NCBI GenBank assembly: GCA_947491175.1
Contig: CANLIF010000082.1
Span: 1 to 5,664 of the forward strand
DNA length: 5,664 bases
Reading direction: 5' to 3'
Origin: Actinomycetota bacterium
GTDB lineage: Bacteria; Actinomycetota; Actinomycetes; S36-B12; UBA5976
In this document: piece by piece, positions 5,659 to 5,664 of the stretch
Position numbering within the stretch: position 1 is the stretch's first letter
Layout of the letters: each line of letters begins with the position of its first letter
Translations under genes and position numbers: made by a program
Notes under the pieces: model-generated
The model's database searches: none
What the model was told of the DNA's origin: nothing
Seen by the model: the letters and a program-made list of their open reading frames with translations, nothing else

Positions 5659-5664
5659 AGTTCA

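Noticed and set aside
1..5664. Novel defence, mobile or biosynthetic system
   Set aside because: Every long coding region belongs to a recognised housekeeping or regulatory family, with no transposase, integrase, repeat array or cargo-like composition break.

Overview
The window looks like actinobacterial (Actinomycetota) chromosome. The minus strand carries prfB, ftsE, ftsX, a coiled-coil M23 peptidase gene and smpB in that order, an arrangement familiar from Actinobacteria. An RsbW-like ATP-binding protein of the kind abundant in that phylum follows. Base composition is AT-leaning and TTA and other A/T-ending codons are common, unlike Streptomyces or Mycobacterium. A low-GC lineage such as the freshwater acI/Nanopelagicales group would fit, but this is inference from composition and gene order only.

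Layout. Positions 1-480 (+) hold the 3' end of a glutamine synthetase-family gene that enters from outside the window. After a 29-base tail-to-tail gap, everything to the right edge is on the minus strand. In transcription order (right to left) this is prfB (4552-5658), a 127-base gap with no obvious function, ftsE (3732-4424), ftsX (2827-3729, 2 bases after ftsE), a 105-base gap with a plausible promoter and repeated GTNAC boxes, the M23 peptidase gene (1474-2721), smpB (987-1463, 10 bases after it), a 48-base gap mostly filled by a hairpin, and the ATP-binding protein gene (510-938).

How the genes work together. FtsE (ATPase) and FtsX (membrane subunit) form an ABC-type complex that drives peptidoglycan hydrolases through their coiled coils at division or elongation sites. 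The next gene encodes exactly such a hydrolase: signal peptide, long coiled coil, then an M23 domain with all metal and catalytic residues intact. It is the probable FtsEX client. prfB (release factor 2) and smpB (tmRNA partner) are translation termination and ribosome rescue genes flanking this cell-wall module. The ATP-binding protein is a candidate anti-sigma regulator with no partner gene in view. The glutamine synthetase fragment resembles the GlnA3/PuuA-like glutamyl-ligase branch more than canonical ammonium-assimilating GlnA.

No mobile element, CRISPR array, tRNA, rRNA or new multi-gene system is visible. The most interesting signals are regulatory: GTNAC half-sites embedded in the M23 promoter, and the hairpin between smpB and the ATP-binding protein gene.
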